Origin: Roseibacillus sp.
GTDB lineage: Bacteria > Verrucomicrobiota > Verrucomicrobiia > Verrucomicrobiales > Akkermansiaceae
Length of the DNA: 37,397 bases
Assembly (NCBI GenBank): GCA_029242545.1
Contig: JAQWTV010000128.1
Span: 68,817 to 106,213 of the forward strand
Reading direction: 5' to 3'
The notes beneath the pieces were generated by a model. The model worked only from the letters and a program-made list of their open reading frames with translations. It searched no databases and was not told the origin of the DNA. Position numbers and translations under genes: made by a program. Below, one piece after another: positions 26,804-35,326 of the stretch (positions are counted from its first letter, which is position 1; each line of letters begins with the position of its first letter).

Positions 26804-27802
26804 ATGGCCGACAAGCTGACCTACACAGAGGCAGGCGTTGATACGGTGAAGGCGGCGGCCCTGGTCGGTGATATTCGCACCCACGTTCAGCGGACCCAGA
26901 GGCAGCGGCAGTTGATGGGGGGATACGGATTGTTTGCTGCCGCGCTTGAGCTCAAGGACTACCGGAACCCGGTTATCGTTACCGGGTGTGACGGAGTGGG
27001 AACAAAGCTCGAGGTCCAGCTGGAGTATGATCGGATCGAGGATGCAGGTAAGGATCTGGTTGCCATGAGTGTCAACGATATCCTGACGACAGGAGGAGAT
27101 CCGCTTATGTTCCTCGATTATATCGGGATAGCCCAGCTCGACGAGAACCGGATCACGCGACTGGTTGCAGGGATGGCGGATTACCTAGAAGAGTGTGGAT
27201 GTATTCTTGCCGGTGGGGAAACTGCGGAAATGCCCGGGCTTGTTCCCGAGGGTGTCGTTGAGCTCTCTGGATTTTGTGTCGGTTGCGTGGAGAAAGACGA
27301 AATGCTGGACGCAGGGACGGTCGCTCCCGGCGATGTGCTGGTAGGATATGAGTCGGACGGAATCCACGCAAATGGCTGGAGTCTTGTTCGGCGAGTCCTT
27401 GCCGAAAATAGTGGGGAGTTTTCGCGAGACGAGGTTGAGTCTCTTCTTCCTCCCACAAGGCTCTATCATGATGTGGCGAGTGATTTGAAGGCGAAGGGTA
27501 TTCGAGCCAGAGCGATGGCGCATATCACGGGCGGAGGGCTTCCGGAAAATCTGGAGAGGTTGCTTGCGGGGCAGGGATACGGTTCCTCCCTTCTGGTTCC
27601 AGAATGGGAAAATGCAGCAGTGCAGAAGCTCCTAGGCTTCGTCGATGAGACCAGCTACTGGCATACGTTCAACATGGGTTTTGGCTGGGTAGTCATAGTG
27701 GATGAGTCTGAGGTTGGTGCCGCTGTTGAGGCTGGTCCGGGCGGAACTATTCTTGGGGTGGTTGACGAGACCCCAGGAATTCGGGTGAGCTCCAAGCAAT
27801 AA
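26804..27802 (+). CDS. purM: Phosphoribosylformylglycinamidine cyclo-ligase (AIR synthase)
   Basis: PurM closes the imidazole ring in step 5 of purine synthesis, turning FGAM and ATP into AIR. From ATG 26804 it is 332 residues, near the usual 345, beginning MADKLTYTEAGVDTVKAA. Landmarks are VTGCDGVGTKLE, AMSVNDILTTGGDPLMFLDYI, LAGGETAEMPG, GYESDGIHANGWSLVRR, AHITGGGLPENLER and NMGFGWVV. An in-frame GTG 63 nt earlier would add a non-conserved leader. It is 7 nt before the PurF gene, consistent with a purine operon. Confidence 0.96.
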   Translation: MADKLTYTEAGVDTVKAAALVGDIRTHVQRTQRQRQLMGGYGLFAAALELKDYRNPVIVTGCDGVGTKLEVQLEYDRIEDAGKDLVAMSVNDILTTGGDPLMFLDYIGIAQLDENRITRLVAGMADYLEECGCILAGGETAEMPGLVPEGVVELSGFCVGCVEKDEMLDAGTVAPGDVLVGYESDGIHANGWSLVRRVLAENSGEFSRDEVESLLPPTRLYHDVASDLKAKGIRARAMAHITGGGLPENLERLLAGQGYGSSLLVPEWENAAVQKLLGFVDETSYWHTFNMGFGWVVIVDESEVGAAVEAGPGGTILGVVDETPGIRVSSKQ

Positions 27803-27809
27803 GTTCTGG

Positions 27810-29732
27810 ATGAGCGATCACCTGAATCACGAGTGCGGGATTGCGGTGGTACGCCTCCGTAAGCCTTTGGCCTATTTTCAGGACCGTTACGGGGATGCTC
27901 TCTGGGGATTTCGTAAGTTATTCCTGCTCATGGAAAAGCAGCATAACCGGGGGCACGACGGCGTGGGGATTGGCTGCGCTAAGCTCGATATGCCGAAGGG
28001 GCAGCCCTACATCTTCCGTCGTCGAGACTCTTCTCGTGATTCACTTGCAAACCTGTTTCAGCTTGAGCTCAAGCAGGTCAATCAACTCGCGCGAAAGGGA
28101 GAGCTGAAATTGAATGATCCCGACGCCTTGAAGCAAAGGTTCGATTTTGCCGGAGAAGTCCTCATCGGGCACCTTCGCTACGGAACATCGGGTGAATTTG
28201 ATTCTGGTTCCTGCCATCCCTACCTGCGCCGGAGCAACTGGCCCACGCGAACCCTGATGGTTATGGGGAACTTCAATATGACCAACGCCAGAGCTCTCAA
28301 TGAGCAGTTAATTGAGCGTGGTCAGCACCCGGTATTCGGAACGGACACCCAGACTGTCCAGGAAGAGGTAGGGTTTCATCTCGATGAAGCTCACTCAGAT
28401 ATTTACCGCCGCTTGCGCGACGACGGAGTCCCCGGAAAAGAGATACCACAGCGGATCTCGGATGAATTGGATGTTAGTAGAATAGTCACTGAGTCTGCTG
28501 GGGGCTGGGATGGGGGGTATGCGATCTGCGGGGTGATCGGAAATGGAGATGTGTTTGTCATGCGCGATCCGCATGGAATTCGACCATGTCACCGGCTGGT
28601 AACGGATGAAGTGGTTGCCTATGCCTCGGAGCGCGTTCCCTTGATGACCGTTTTTGAGGCCTCGCAGCAGGAAGTAGAGGAGCTCGAGCCGGGGGTGGTA
28701 GCAACCATCAAGAGAGACGGAACAATGAGCGAAGAGCGGTTTGCTCCTCCCGCTGAGAAACGGCACTGCTCGTTCGAACGCATTTATTTTTCGAGGGGGA
28801 ATGACCCTGCTATCTATCAGGAGCGCAAGGCGATGGGCGCAGCCTTGACCGAACAGGTGGTGGAATCCATCGATGGAGATTTCGGCGCGGCTGTCATTAC
28901 CTTTATTCCAAATACCGCGGAAACAGCCTGGTATGGACTAATGGATGGTCTCCGCCAGTATCGCCGGGATCGGGTAAGAGCAAACATTCTGGAAGCCGCT
29001 CGCTCCGGAGATTTGGATGAAGACTTGCTCAACCATCACATCATGGCCAACTGGCCGAGGGGGGAAAAGATTGCGCACAAGGATATCAAGATGCGGACCT
29101 TTATTTCTCAGGAGAAGGGCAGGGCTCAGCTGGTATCGCACGTATATGATATTACCTACGGTGTTGTGGGAGAAGATGATGCCCTTGTAGCCCTTGACGA
29201 TTCGATTGTCCGAGGGACAACGCTCAAGACCTCGATCCTCAAGATTCTTGGTCGGACGAATCCAAGGAAAATTGTCATATGCTCGACCGCTCCGCAGATT
29301 CGATACCCGGATTGCTATGGGATTGATATGTCGGAACTGGGGAAGTTCATTGCGTTCCAAGCGGCTATTCGACTGCTAGAGCGCAATGGGCGTCAGGGTC
29401 TCATAGAGGAAGTGCACCAGGACTGTCTGGAAGAGCTCCGCAAGCCCTGGGATGAGATGCAGAACTGCGTTAAGAAGATTTACGAGCCATTTACGGCCGA
29501 AGAAATTTCCGCAGAGATCAGCCGGATGGTATATCCAGAAAATGGATGGCAGGGTGAGGTCGAGGTGATTTTCCAGACTATTGGAAACCTTCACAACTCA
29601 TTGCAGGAGTCATGCGGTGACTGGTATTTCACTGGGAACTATCCCACGCCGGGCGGATACGCGACGGTGAATGCTGCTTTCGTAAACTGGAGAGATGGGG
29701 TCTCGGGTCGGAGCTACGACCTGCCCTTGTAA
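27810..29732 (+). CDS. purF: Amidophosphoribosyltransferase, long form
   Basis: PurF makes phosphoribosylamine from PRPP and glutamine, the first step of purine synthesis. The N-terminal Ntn-type glutaminase has its nucleophile at Cys9 (HECGIAVV), with HNRGHDGVGIG and LIGHLRYGTSG. The phosphoribosyltransferase part has the PRPP motif ALVALDDSIVRGTTLKT. At 640 residues it is about 130 longer than E. coli PurF, with insertions in both domains. This fits the long PurF of Bacteroidetes and PVC bacteria. An 8-residue propeptide must be removed to free the Cys. It follows purM by 7 nt. Confidence 0.93.
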   Translation: MSDHLNHECGIAVVRLRKPLAYFQDRYGDALWGFRKLFLLMEKQHNRGHDGVGIGCAKLDMPKGQPYIFRRRDSSRDSLANLFQLELKQVNQLARKGELKLNDPDALKQRFDFAGEVLIGHLRYGTSGEFDSGSCHPYLRRSNWPTRTLMVMGNFNMTNARALNEQLIERGQHPVFGTDTQTVQEEVGFHLDEAHSDIYRRLRDDGVPGKEIPQRISDELDVSRIVTESAGGWDGGYAICGVIGNGDVFVMRDPHGIRPCHRLVTDEVVAYASERVPLMTVFEASQQEVEELEPGVVATIKRDGTMSEERFAPPAEKRHCSFERIYFSRGNDPAIYQERKAMGAALTEQVVESIDGDFGAAVITFIPNTAETAWYGLMDGLRQYRRDRVRANILEAARSGDLDEDLLNHHIMANWPRGEKIAHKDIKMRTFISQEKGRAQLVSHVYDITYGVVGEDDALVALDDSIVRGTTLKTSILKILGRTNPRKIVICSTAPQIRYPDCYGIDMSELGKFIAFQAAIRLLERNGRQGLIEEVHQDCLEELRKPWDEMQNCVKKIYEPFTAEEISAEISRMVYPENGWQGEVEVIFQTIGNLHNSLQESCGDWYFTGNYPTPGGYATVNAAFVNWRDGVSGRSYDLPL

Positions 29733-29790
29733 TTGGGTCCGGGGGTAAGAGAAAAGAGCGGCTCCAGGATCGCGCTCATCCTCCTTTGGG

Positions 29791-30555
29791 TCACTTGAAA
29801 ACAATGCCGACAGGGCAATGGTCGGAGCCGTGGATCTCAGGATAGATAGAGGCTGATTCAAGCCGAGGGATGAGGGAGTCCGAGATGCCGAAATAGTCGA
29901 TACGCCAACCGATATTCCTCTGTCGTGCCTGTGCTCGGTAAGACCACCAGGAGTAGGCCTCTGCAGTATCGGGGTGCAGGTGGCGAAAGGAATCGGTAAA
30001 GCCTGATCCCAGAGTCTCACTGAAGCTTTCGCGCTCCTGATCTGAAAATCCTGCTGACCTGCGATTCTGGCCAGGACGGGCAATATCAATTTCATGGTGG
30101 GCCACATTAAGGTCCCCGCAGAAAATGACCGGTTTGTCCCGGGTGTCTTCCAGATGCCTCAAATAGTTACGAAAGGCTTTGTCCCACTCCATCCGATAGG
30201 GCAGGCGACGCAGTCCGTCCTGTGAATTAGGGGTGTAAACATTGACGAGCATGAAGTCGGAATACTCAGCAGAGATCACACGGCCCTCATTGTCATGCTC
30301 GTCCATTCCCATGTCCATGAGGACATCCAAGGGCTCTTCTTTCGAGAAGATCGCAGTGCCTGAATACCCTTTTTTTTCGGCAGAGTTCCAGTAGTTGCGG
30401 TATCCTCCCAGCTCAAGGGGAAGCTCCACCTGCTCAGGGCGGGCCTTGGTCTCCTGCAGGCAGAAGACATCCGGGTTTACCTCAAGGAGGGACTCCGCTG
30501 CTCCTTTGCCGAGTGCAGCCCGGATTCCATTAACATTCCAAGAGAGTAATCTCAC
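29791..30555 (-). CDS. xth: Exodeoxyribonuclease III (AP endonuclease)
   Basis: ExoIII removes abasic sites and 3' blocks during base-excision repair. The 254-residue protein has the EEP-fold motifs in order: LLSWNVNGIRA (Asn7, Asn9), VFCLQETKA (Glu35, metal), GYSGTAIFSKEEP, FMLVNVYTPNSQDGLRRLPYR, VIFCGDLNVAHHEID, GWRIDYFGIS and the final catalytic HGSDHCPVGI. The closer ExoA/Xth subtype is not resolved here. The start is ATG at 30553-30555. It is convergent with purF and lies downstream of the rpsI terminator on the same strand, so it has its own promoter or reads through. Confidence 0.95.
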   Translation of the reverse strand: MRLLSWNVNGIRAALGKGAAESLLEVNPDVFCLQETKARPEQVELPLELGGYRNYWNSAEKKGYSGTAIFSKEEPLDVLMDMGMDEHDNEGRVISAEYSDFMLVNVYTPNSQDGLRRLPYRMEWDKAFRNYLRHLEDTRDKPVIFCGDLNVAHHEIDIARPGQNRRSAGFSDQERESFSETLGSGFTDSFRHLHPDTAEAYSWWSYRAQARQRNIGWRIDYFGISDSLIPRLESASIYPEIHGSDHCPVGIVFK

Positions 30556-30590
30556 CTCCCAGATTCAAGGCCAAACCGAGATGAGAGGCT

Positions 30591-30634
30591 AAACAAAAAA
30601 AGAAAAAAGCCGCAGGTCCGTGGACGAGCGGCTT
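30591..30634 (-). terminator. Rho-independent terminator of rplM-rpsI
   Basis: Read on the minus strand, the 7-bp stem AAGCCGC / GCGGCTT, with an inner GTC/GAC pairing, is followed at once by TTTTTTCTTTTTTTG. It lies 23 nt after the rpsI stop. Stem and T-tract are both strong. Confidence 0.9.
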
Positions 30635-30657
30635 GGATTTCTGAGGCTTGGAATGCC

Positions 30658-31056
30658 CTATCGCTTGGAGAACTGAAAGCGCTTCCGAGCGCCGGGTTGA
30701 CCAGCTTTCTTTCGCTCCTTGGCGCGCGGGTCACGTCTGAGGTGTCCTGCAGCCTTGAGGCTTCCGCGCAGTTCGGAATCCATTTCCGTAAGTGCCCTGG
30801 CCACTGCCAGTTTGATGGCGTCAGCCTGTCCTGGTATTCCGCTGCCCTGAACCACTACCTTGAGGTCATACTTGTTGACCAGGTTCGTAGTCTGGAAAGG
30901 GGCGAGAACTTCGTTTTGAAGAGGGATTGTTGGGAGATACTCTTCGAAGGATCGATTGTTGATGACTATTCTTCCAGTGCCTTCTGTCATCCAGATCCGG
31001 GCAACAGCAGTCTTTCTTCGACCAGTGGCAGTGTAGGTGTTTTCAGTAGCAGGCAT
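30658..31056 (-). CDS. rpsI: 30S ribosomal protein S9 (uS9)
   Basis: uS9 sits in the small-subunit head, its C-terminal arm reaching the P-site tRNA. The 132-residue product opens with a short ATENTYTATG lead before RRKTAVARIWM, and then has RSFEEYLP, GSGIPGQADAIKLAVARAL and the basic end RDPRAKERKKAGQPGARKRFQFSKR. The terminal Ser-Lys-Arg is the conserved tail. It follows rplM by 32 nt, the classical pair. Confidence 0.97.
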   Translation of the reverse strand: MPATENTYTATGRRKTAVARIWMTEGTGRIVINNRSFEEYLPTIPLQNEVLAPFQTTNLVNKYDLKVVVQGSGIPGQADAIKLAVARALTEMDSELRGSLKAAGHLRRDPRAKERKKAGQPGARKRFQFSKR

Positions 31057-31088
31057 TTTGGAAAAGGGTATTCGCTTCCGGTAAGTAA

Positions 31089-31517
31089 TTAGATCGTGTA
31101 GGGCTCAGGCTTCTGAGCCTCCTGCTCGTGTTCGGCTCCTGCGTAAACTCTTAATTTCCGCAATTGCGCTCTCCCAAGACGAGTGTGAGGAACCATGCCC
31201 CGGATTGCGCGCTCGACGAGCAGCTCAGGTCTCCGAGCTCGGACTTTCTTCGGTGTTTCCACCTTTTGGCCGCCAACGTATCCGGAGTAGCTGGTGTAAA
31301 TCTTCTCAGTTTCCTTGTTGCCGGTTAGCCGAACCTTCTTTGCGTTGATGATCACGACGTGATCTCCCGTATCTACATGGGGTGTAAAGATAGGCTTGTG
31401 CTTTCCTCGGAGAAGACGGGCAGCTTCCACTGCGACCTTGCCAAGGATCTGGTCAGCAGCATCAATCACGTACCACTTGCGGTCAACTTCAGTGGCTTTT
31501 GCAGAAAAGGTCTTCAT
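31089..31517 (-). CDS. rplM: 50S ribosomal protein L13 (uL13)
   Basis: uL13 is an early large-subunit assembly protein. The 142-residue length matches E. coli exactly. [58 protein letters not shown] and [20 protein letters not shown] are all family hallmarks. It is first in rplM-rpsI, behind a good sigma-70-like promoter 44-72 nt upstream. Confidence 0.97.
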   Translation of the reverse strand: MKTFSAKATEVDRKWYVIDAADQILGKVAVEAARLLRGKHKPIFTPHVDTGDHVVIINAKKVRLTGNKETEKIYTSYSGYVGGQKVETPKKVRARRPELLVERAIRGMVPHTRLGRAQLRKLRVYAGAEHEQEAQKPEPYTI

Positions 31518-31560
31518 TACAGGCGTTGTAGAGGTCTGGCGGGGTTGGGAAAGGGGCGGA

Positions 31561-31589
31561 ACGCTAGGAGCGAGGCCAGTTCATGTCAA
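31561..31589 (-). promoter_or_regulatory. Sigma-70-like promoter for rplM-rpsI
   Basis: On the minus strand a perfect -35 box TTGACA (31584-31589) is separated by 17 nt from TAGCGT (31561-31566), which keeps the key TA....T positions of a -10 box. Predicted transcription start is near 31553, giving a leader of about 36 nt before the rplM ATG. Confidence 0.6.
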
Positions 31590-31742
31590 CGCTAATCCGT
31601 GGTAGCGATGAAGGAGGAGAGGATGCCCCAAGACTTTAAATAAGGGCTTTCGGGCACAGATTTCGATTGCGGGGAAGAGAATATCGCCAATGATGGGCCC
31701 ACGGGGCCGCGCATGCGGCTTCGGTTAACCCAATAGCAAGTT

Positions 31743-32042
31743 ATCGCAGGACCACCAAGAAGACGCAGAAGGGGCGGTCGCCGGAGGCGCCGCACGGACT
31801 ACAGCGGGCCCAAGAAGGGCGCGGATGGGGAGGATAAGGCTGTCGAGGTAGAAGGGACCATTTCATCGGTTCTTGCCGGGACAATGTTCAAGGTCAAGTT
31901 GCCCAGCGACCATGAGGTCCTCGCGCACATCTCTGGTAAGATGCGGAAACGCTTTATAAGATTGGTGGTGGGCGACAAGGTAAAGATGGAGATGTCCCCC
32001 TACGATACCACCAAGGGGCGAATCGTTTACCGGGTGGGGTGA
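31743..32042 (+). CDS. infA: Translation initiation factor IF-1 with Arg-rich N-terminal extension and apparent ATC start
   Basis: IF-1 is the OB-fold protein that occupies the ribosomal A site during initiation. The core is unmistakable: [49 protein letters not shown] and [11 protein letters not shown], ending at the TGA 32040-32042. Before it, the same frame encodes an Arg-rich extension ([20 protein letters not shown]) and runs back to an amber stop at 31734-31736. No ATG, GTG, TTG or CTG occurs in between. The best candidate is ATC at 31743, giving 99 residues starting M-A-G-P-P-R. No clear Shine-Dalgarno is present. A sequencing frameshift or a start in another frame cannot be ruled out. 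It is a single gene, divergent from rplM. Confidence 0.8.
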   Translation: MAGPPRRRRRGGRRRRRTDYSGPKKGADGEDKAVEVEGTISSVLAGTMFKVKLPSDHEVLAHISGKMRKRFIRLVVGDKVKMEMSPYDTTKGRIVYRVG

Positions 32043-32071
32043 GCCTGTCTCCTGATTCTGAGATCTTTTTT

Positions 32072-32098
32072 CGGCTGCTCGGAATGGGCCGCTTTTTT
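32072..32098 (+). terminator. Probable terminator of infA
   Basis: CGGC pairs with GCCG around a CU/GG inner step and a short loop, and is followed by TTTTTT (32093-32098), 29 nt after the infA stop. The stem is short with a bulge, so confidence is moderate. Confidence 0.45.
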
Positions 32099-32099
32099 C

Positions 32100-33974
32100 T
32101 CAGCTCCCCTTTTCGGGATCGTAGAAAATTTTGATGTCGGCCTTGTCGGTGCCGAGAATCTGTTGGGCCCTCTTCAGCGCATCACGAGTAGAGATGTTGG
32201 GGTTGCTTGGCATGAAGAGGTAGAGGTTGCTCTCTCCTCTGGAACGGTCGCAACCTTCCTGCAGGACCTCAAGGACCCCTGAGAATTTCAAAACGCGATA
32301 CACCTCGCGAGAGGCACCTGATATGATAATATGCCTGCCCTCTTTTCGTGCGGAGCGGATCAGGTCTTCAAGAGCAAGGACACTCGTTGCGTCCAGATGA
32401 CGGGCATTCTTCAACCGCAGAATGATAACCCTCAGGTTTTCGTCAACGAAGGTACGCTGAATCTGGTTTCGAAAGAGTTCCGCAGCGCCAAAAAAGAGGT
32501 CGCCTTCCACGTGAACGATTGAAATGGAAGGGTTGGGGCGCCTCCGTTTTTCTCCTAGCTCCCTGAGGTCACCTTCGTCGTTCACCTCATATTCCACGAG
32601 GTAAGGGCGGGAGGCCTTACGGAGAAACAGTGAGATGGACAGTGCGATTCCAATAAAGATGGCGGTGTGTAGTGGCGCGAACAGGGCCGCTACAAAGCTG
32701 ACGATAAGAACGAGGGCGTCATCGCGGGTGGATCTCAGGCAAATCCGAATGACACGCGGAGAAATCAGGGATCCGGCAACAGCGATGACGAGTCCGGCAA
32801 GACAAGCCCGGGGAATGTGCTGAACGAGAGGAAAGGTTGCGAGCAGGAAGATGCCAGCGAGGCAGAGTATTCCACAGAAGAGGGAAGCGAGTCGAGTGCG
32901 CGCTCCTGATTCGTAGTTAAGAGCAGAGCGGGTAAGGGAGCCCGATGCCGGCATGCCGGCAAAGATGCCGGCTGCGATGTTTGCGGCGCCCACGGACAGC
33001 ATATCCTGATTCACATCAGGGCGGTCCCCGGTGCGGGAAGCCAGGGATTTTGACATCACGGTGTTCTCCAAGGACGCGAGGAAGGCAATGGCGAATGCAA
33101 TGGTGGAGAGCTGGGCGACCTTGTCTAGAAGTCCAGGCTGCGCAAAAATGCCAAACTCCGGGGCGAGGTCCTGAAAGGAAAAGGCTTCGAATTTTGAGAC
33201 CTCTGCAAAACCAAGGTTGGTCTTCTCTCCGAGAATCCAGGCGAGAAATGAAAACAGAACGAGGGTTACGGCGAAAACCGGGATACGTCTAAAGCGGGAT
33301 TGAAGCCCCAGATAACAAACGAGAGTGCCCGCTCCGAGAACAAGAGGCTGCCACTGGAGTGAGGAAAGGTTGCTCAGCAGTTTCAGAAGAATAGTGACAA
33401 AGGTTGTGCCTCCGCCCTCCATCAATTCGGTGATCCCGAGGATATGCTTGAACTGGTTGGCAATAATCAGCGTGGCAGCTCCTGCAATATATCCGACCAG
33501 GACGCTTCTGCTGACAAATTGGAGTAGGTCTGCGACTCTCAGGATTGCGCCCACGATACAGAATGCGCCGACCATGAGGCAGAGAAGGGGCATCAACGCG
33601 ATCATCTCTCCTTTCGCAGAAGTCATTCCCGGAATGAGAAAGAAGGAGAAGATCATGAAGGCGGTCGCATTTGTTGGACCTAGAATGGTGTGCCGTGACC
33701 CGGAGAAAAAAGGCGCTACAATCGCAGCAACGGCAGAGCATGCGATCCCGTAGGCGATAGGAAGTTCCGCAATCGCTGCATAGGCCATGCCCTGTGGCAG
33801 GGCAAGAAGGGCTACATTGATCGCAGCGCGAAAGTCCTGCGTGAATTTCGCTGAGTTGTATCGTCGCAAAGGGCCGCGAATCGGCAGGGGATCAAGCCGT
33901 CTGGTCTCCTCGCTGTTTCTCTTCCGCGTGTAGCGGGCACGCCGGAGAAGATTCTGCAGGGAAAGCTTAGGCAT
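32100..33974 (-). CDS. SulP-family anion transporter with STAS domain
   Basis: SulP proteins transport sulfate, bicarbonate or other anions across the inner membrane. The 624-residue protein has a cytoplasmic N-terminus of about 45 residues and a long transmembrane domain (about 48-450). AINVALLALPQGMAYAAIAELPIAYGIACSAV, FSGSRHTILGPTNATAFMIF and GIFAGMPASGSLTRSALNYESGARTRLAS are the classical SulP signatures. A C-terminal STAS domain follows (about 475-590), with ILRLKNARHLDATSVLALEDLI carrying the usual D-x-T/S-S motif. Substrate is not resolvable from sequence. The start is ATG at 33972-33974. It lies 21 nt downstream of the LptF/G-like gene. Confidence 0.93.
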   Translation of the reverse strand: MPKLSLQNLLRRARYTRKRNSEETRRLDPLPIRGPLRRYNSAKFTQDFRAAINVALLALPQGMAYAAIAELPIAYGIACSAVAAIVAPFFSGSRHTILGPTNATAFMIFSFFLIPGMTSAKGEMIALMPLLCLMVGAFCIVGAILRVADLLQFVSRSVLVGYIAGAATLIIANQFKHILGITELMEGGGTTFVTILLKLLSNLSSLQWQPLVLGAGTLVCYLGLQSRFRRIPVFAVTLVLFSFLAWILGEKTNLGFAEVSKFEAFSFQDLAPEFGIFAQPGLLDKVAQLSTIAFAIAFLASLENTVMSKSLASRTGDRPDVNQDMLSVGAANIAAGIFAGMPASGSLTRSALNYESGARTRLASLFCGILCLAGIFLLATFPLVQHIPRACLAGLVIAVAGSLISPRVIRICLRSTRDDALVLIVSFVAALFAPLHTAIFIGIALSISLFLRKASRPYLVEYEVNDEGDLRELGEKRRRPNPSISIVHVEGDLFFGAAELFRNQIQRTFVDENLRVIILRLKNARHLDATSVLALEDLIRSARKEGRHIIISGASREVYRVLKFSGVLEVLQEGCDRSRGESNLYLFMPSNPNISTRDALKRAQQILGTDKADIKIFYDPEKGS

Positions 33975-33995
33975 TGGTATTTAGTTGAGTAAGAA

Positions 33996-35267
33996 TCAGC
34001 GGAAGCTGGCACGTCGGAAAAGCCATATCCCAATAATGAAGCAGAGGGCATTGGGAAGCCAGAGGATGGAGAGGACTAAGGGTAATGGGGCATCCTCAAT
34101 CTGCTGGGCGAAAATCAAGAGGCCAAAGTAGGCGGCAGCCACAAAAAGACTGATGAGAAGGCCGTTAGAGGTCTCGCGACGGCGCGCCGAGATTCCAAGG
34201 GGAATGCCAATCATCGCGAAAGACAGACAAGCCAGCGAGATCGAGCGCCGCTTGTGAATTTCAATATTAAGTTCCGCCTGAAATCGCTTTTCTCGGGCAA
34301 TCGCTGTCTTTAGTTCCTCTGCCCTCCTCGGGGTCAGAGTTTCGGCCGGCAGTTCGTCATCCTCATCGAGACCTGATGGGAAGGTTGTCCCGGCAGGGAG
34401 GCCAGGGGATTGGGGAGGAATCTCTCCTGAGAGTTCCCTGCGAGAGAGCTCTTCTCGTTTCCGGGATTCCAAGATGCGAATTGGAGCGTCGTCGTTGGTG
34501 ATGTCCGACGGTTTATTCCTTTTTTTGCTAGTAGCGGAAAAGTCAATCAGGACAGGCTCCATTTCCGTTGCCCTGATGGGGATTGGGGAAACTTCGTCTT
34601 TGTCCATGGAGATCTCGATGAAGGGGTTAGAGAGCTTGAGCCGGAGTTGCTTCTCCTCCTCATTGACATAGAGGTCAACTTCCTCAGCAAACATATAGGC
34701 CTCCAGATTTGCATCTCGTCCCTGTCCCGAGAACTTGTAGATGTGAAGCCCACGGAGAAGTCCGGTTTCGTCCTCGGCTTCGGCGTAGACTCTCTGGCTT
34801 GGAAATCGTGAAATCACGACCCGGGGTTTAATCAAATTGCGAGGGTCCTTCCGAACAGCTTCGTAGAGGAGGTTGCGCGAGGCATCCTTGGCCTGTGGGG
34901 CGGCAGTTCCGGTGAGCCACCAGCACAGTCCTGAGAGACCTGCCGCTACAAGGAGAACGGGAAAGGCGAGCCGAGGCAGACTGAGGCCCGCCATTCTGAG
35001 GCTGAGGAGTTCGTTGTGGCTAGAGAGACGCCCAAAGCTGAGAAGGGTCGAGGCGAGGAACCCCCAGGGGAGGGTGAACATCAGGGTGAATGGGATAATC
35101 AGGAGGATAAACTGCCCCATTAGTTCAAGAGGAGCGGCCTGCTCCACGAGGAGGGGTCGAATTTTCCTGAACAGCTGCCCAAGCACGAGGACCACGGTGA
35201 GCAGGGAGACCCCGAAGATCGTGCCATAGAGAACCTGCCAGCCGATGTAACGGTCCGCGATACGCAT
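33996..35267 (-). CDS. LptF/LptG-family (YjgP/YjgQ) lipopolysaccharide export permease
   Basis: LptF and LptG are the membrane halves of the LptB2FG ABC exporter that moves lipopolysaccharide from the inner membrane. The 423-residue product has N-terminal helices (about 10-30, 47-75, 100-120) with LPWGFLASTLLSFGRLSSHNELLSLRMAG, the conserved coupling region. A periplasmic beta-jellyroll follows (about 125-340), then three C-terminal helices (ISLACLSFAMIGIPLGIS, LLISLFVAAAYFGLLIFA, LWLPNALCFIIGIWLF). It is about 60 residues longer than usual. The excess is a polar segment (about 245-320) with many Pro, Glu and Ser. Which of LptF or LptG it is cannot be told. The partner is not in the window. 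Confidence 0.9.
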   Translation of the reverse strand: MRIADRYIGWQVLYGTIFGVSLLTVVLVLGQLFRKIRPLLVEQAAPLELMGQFILLIIPFTLMFTLPWGFLASTLLSFGRLSSHNELLSLRMAGLSLPRLAFPVLLVAAGLSGLCWWLTGTAAPQAKDASRNLLYEAVRKDPRNLIKPRVVISRFPSQRVYAEAEDETGLLRGLHIYKFSGQGRDANLEAYMFAEEVDLYVNEEEKQLRLKLSNPFIEISMDKDEVSPIPIRATEMEPVLIDFSATSKKRNKPSDITNDDAPIRILESRKREELSRRELSGEIPPQSPGLPAGTTFPSGLDEDDELPAETLTPRRAEELKTAIAREKRFQAELNIEIHKRRSISLACLSFAMIGIPLGISARRRETSNGLLISLFVAAAYFGLLIFAQQIEDAPLPLVLSILWLPNALCFIIGIWLFRRASFR

Positions 35268-35326
35268 TGGACTGTGAGGAATCCTACTTTGGTTGAGCTC
35301 TAGTTACAAGCGGAGCTTCCGAGTGA

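Noticed and set aside
31734-31736. Amber codon before infA read as pyrrolysine
   Set aside because: No pyrrolysine machinery is visible and the residues before it (MRLRLTQ) do not belong to IF-1. A non-standard start after the amber codon is simpler.
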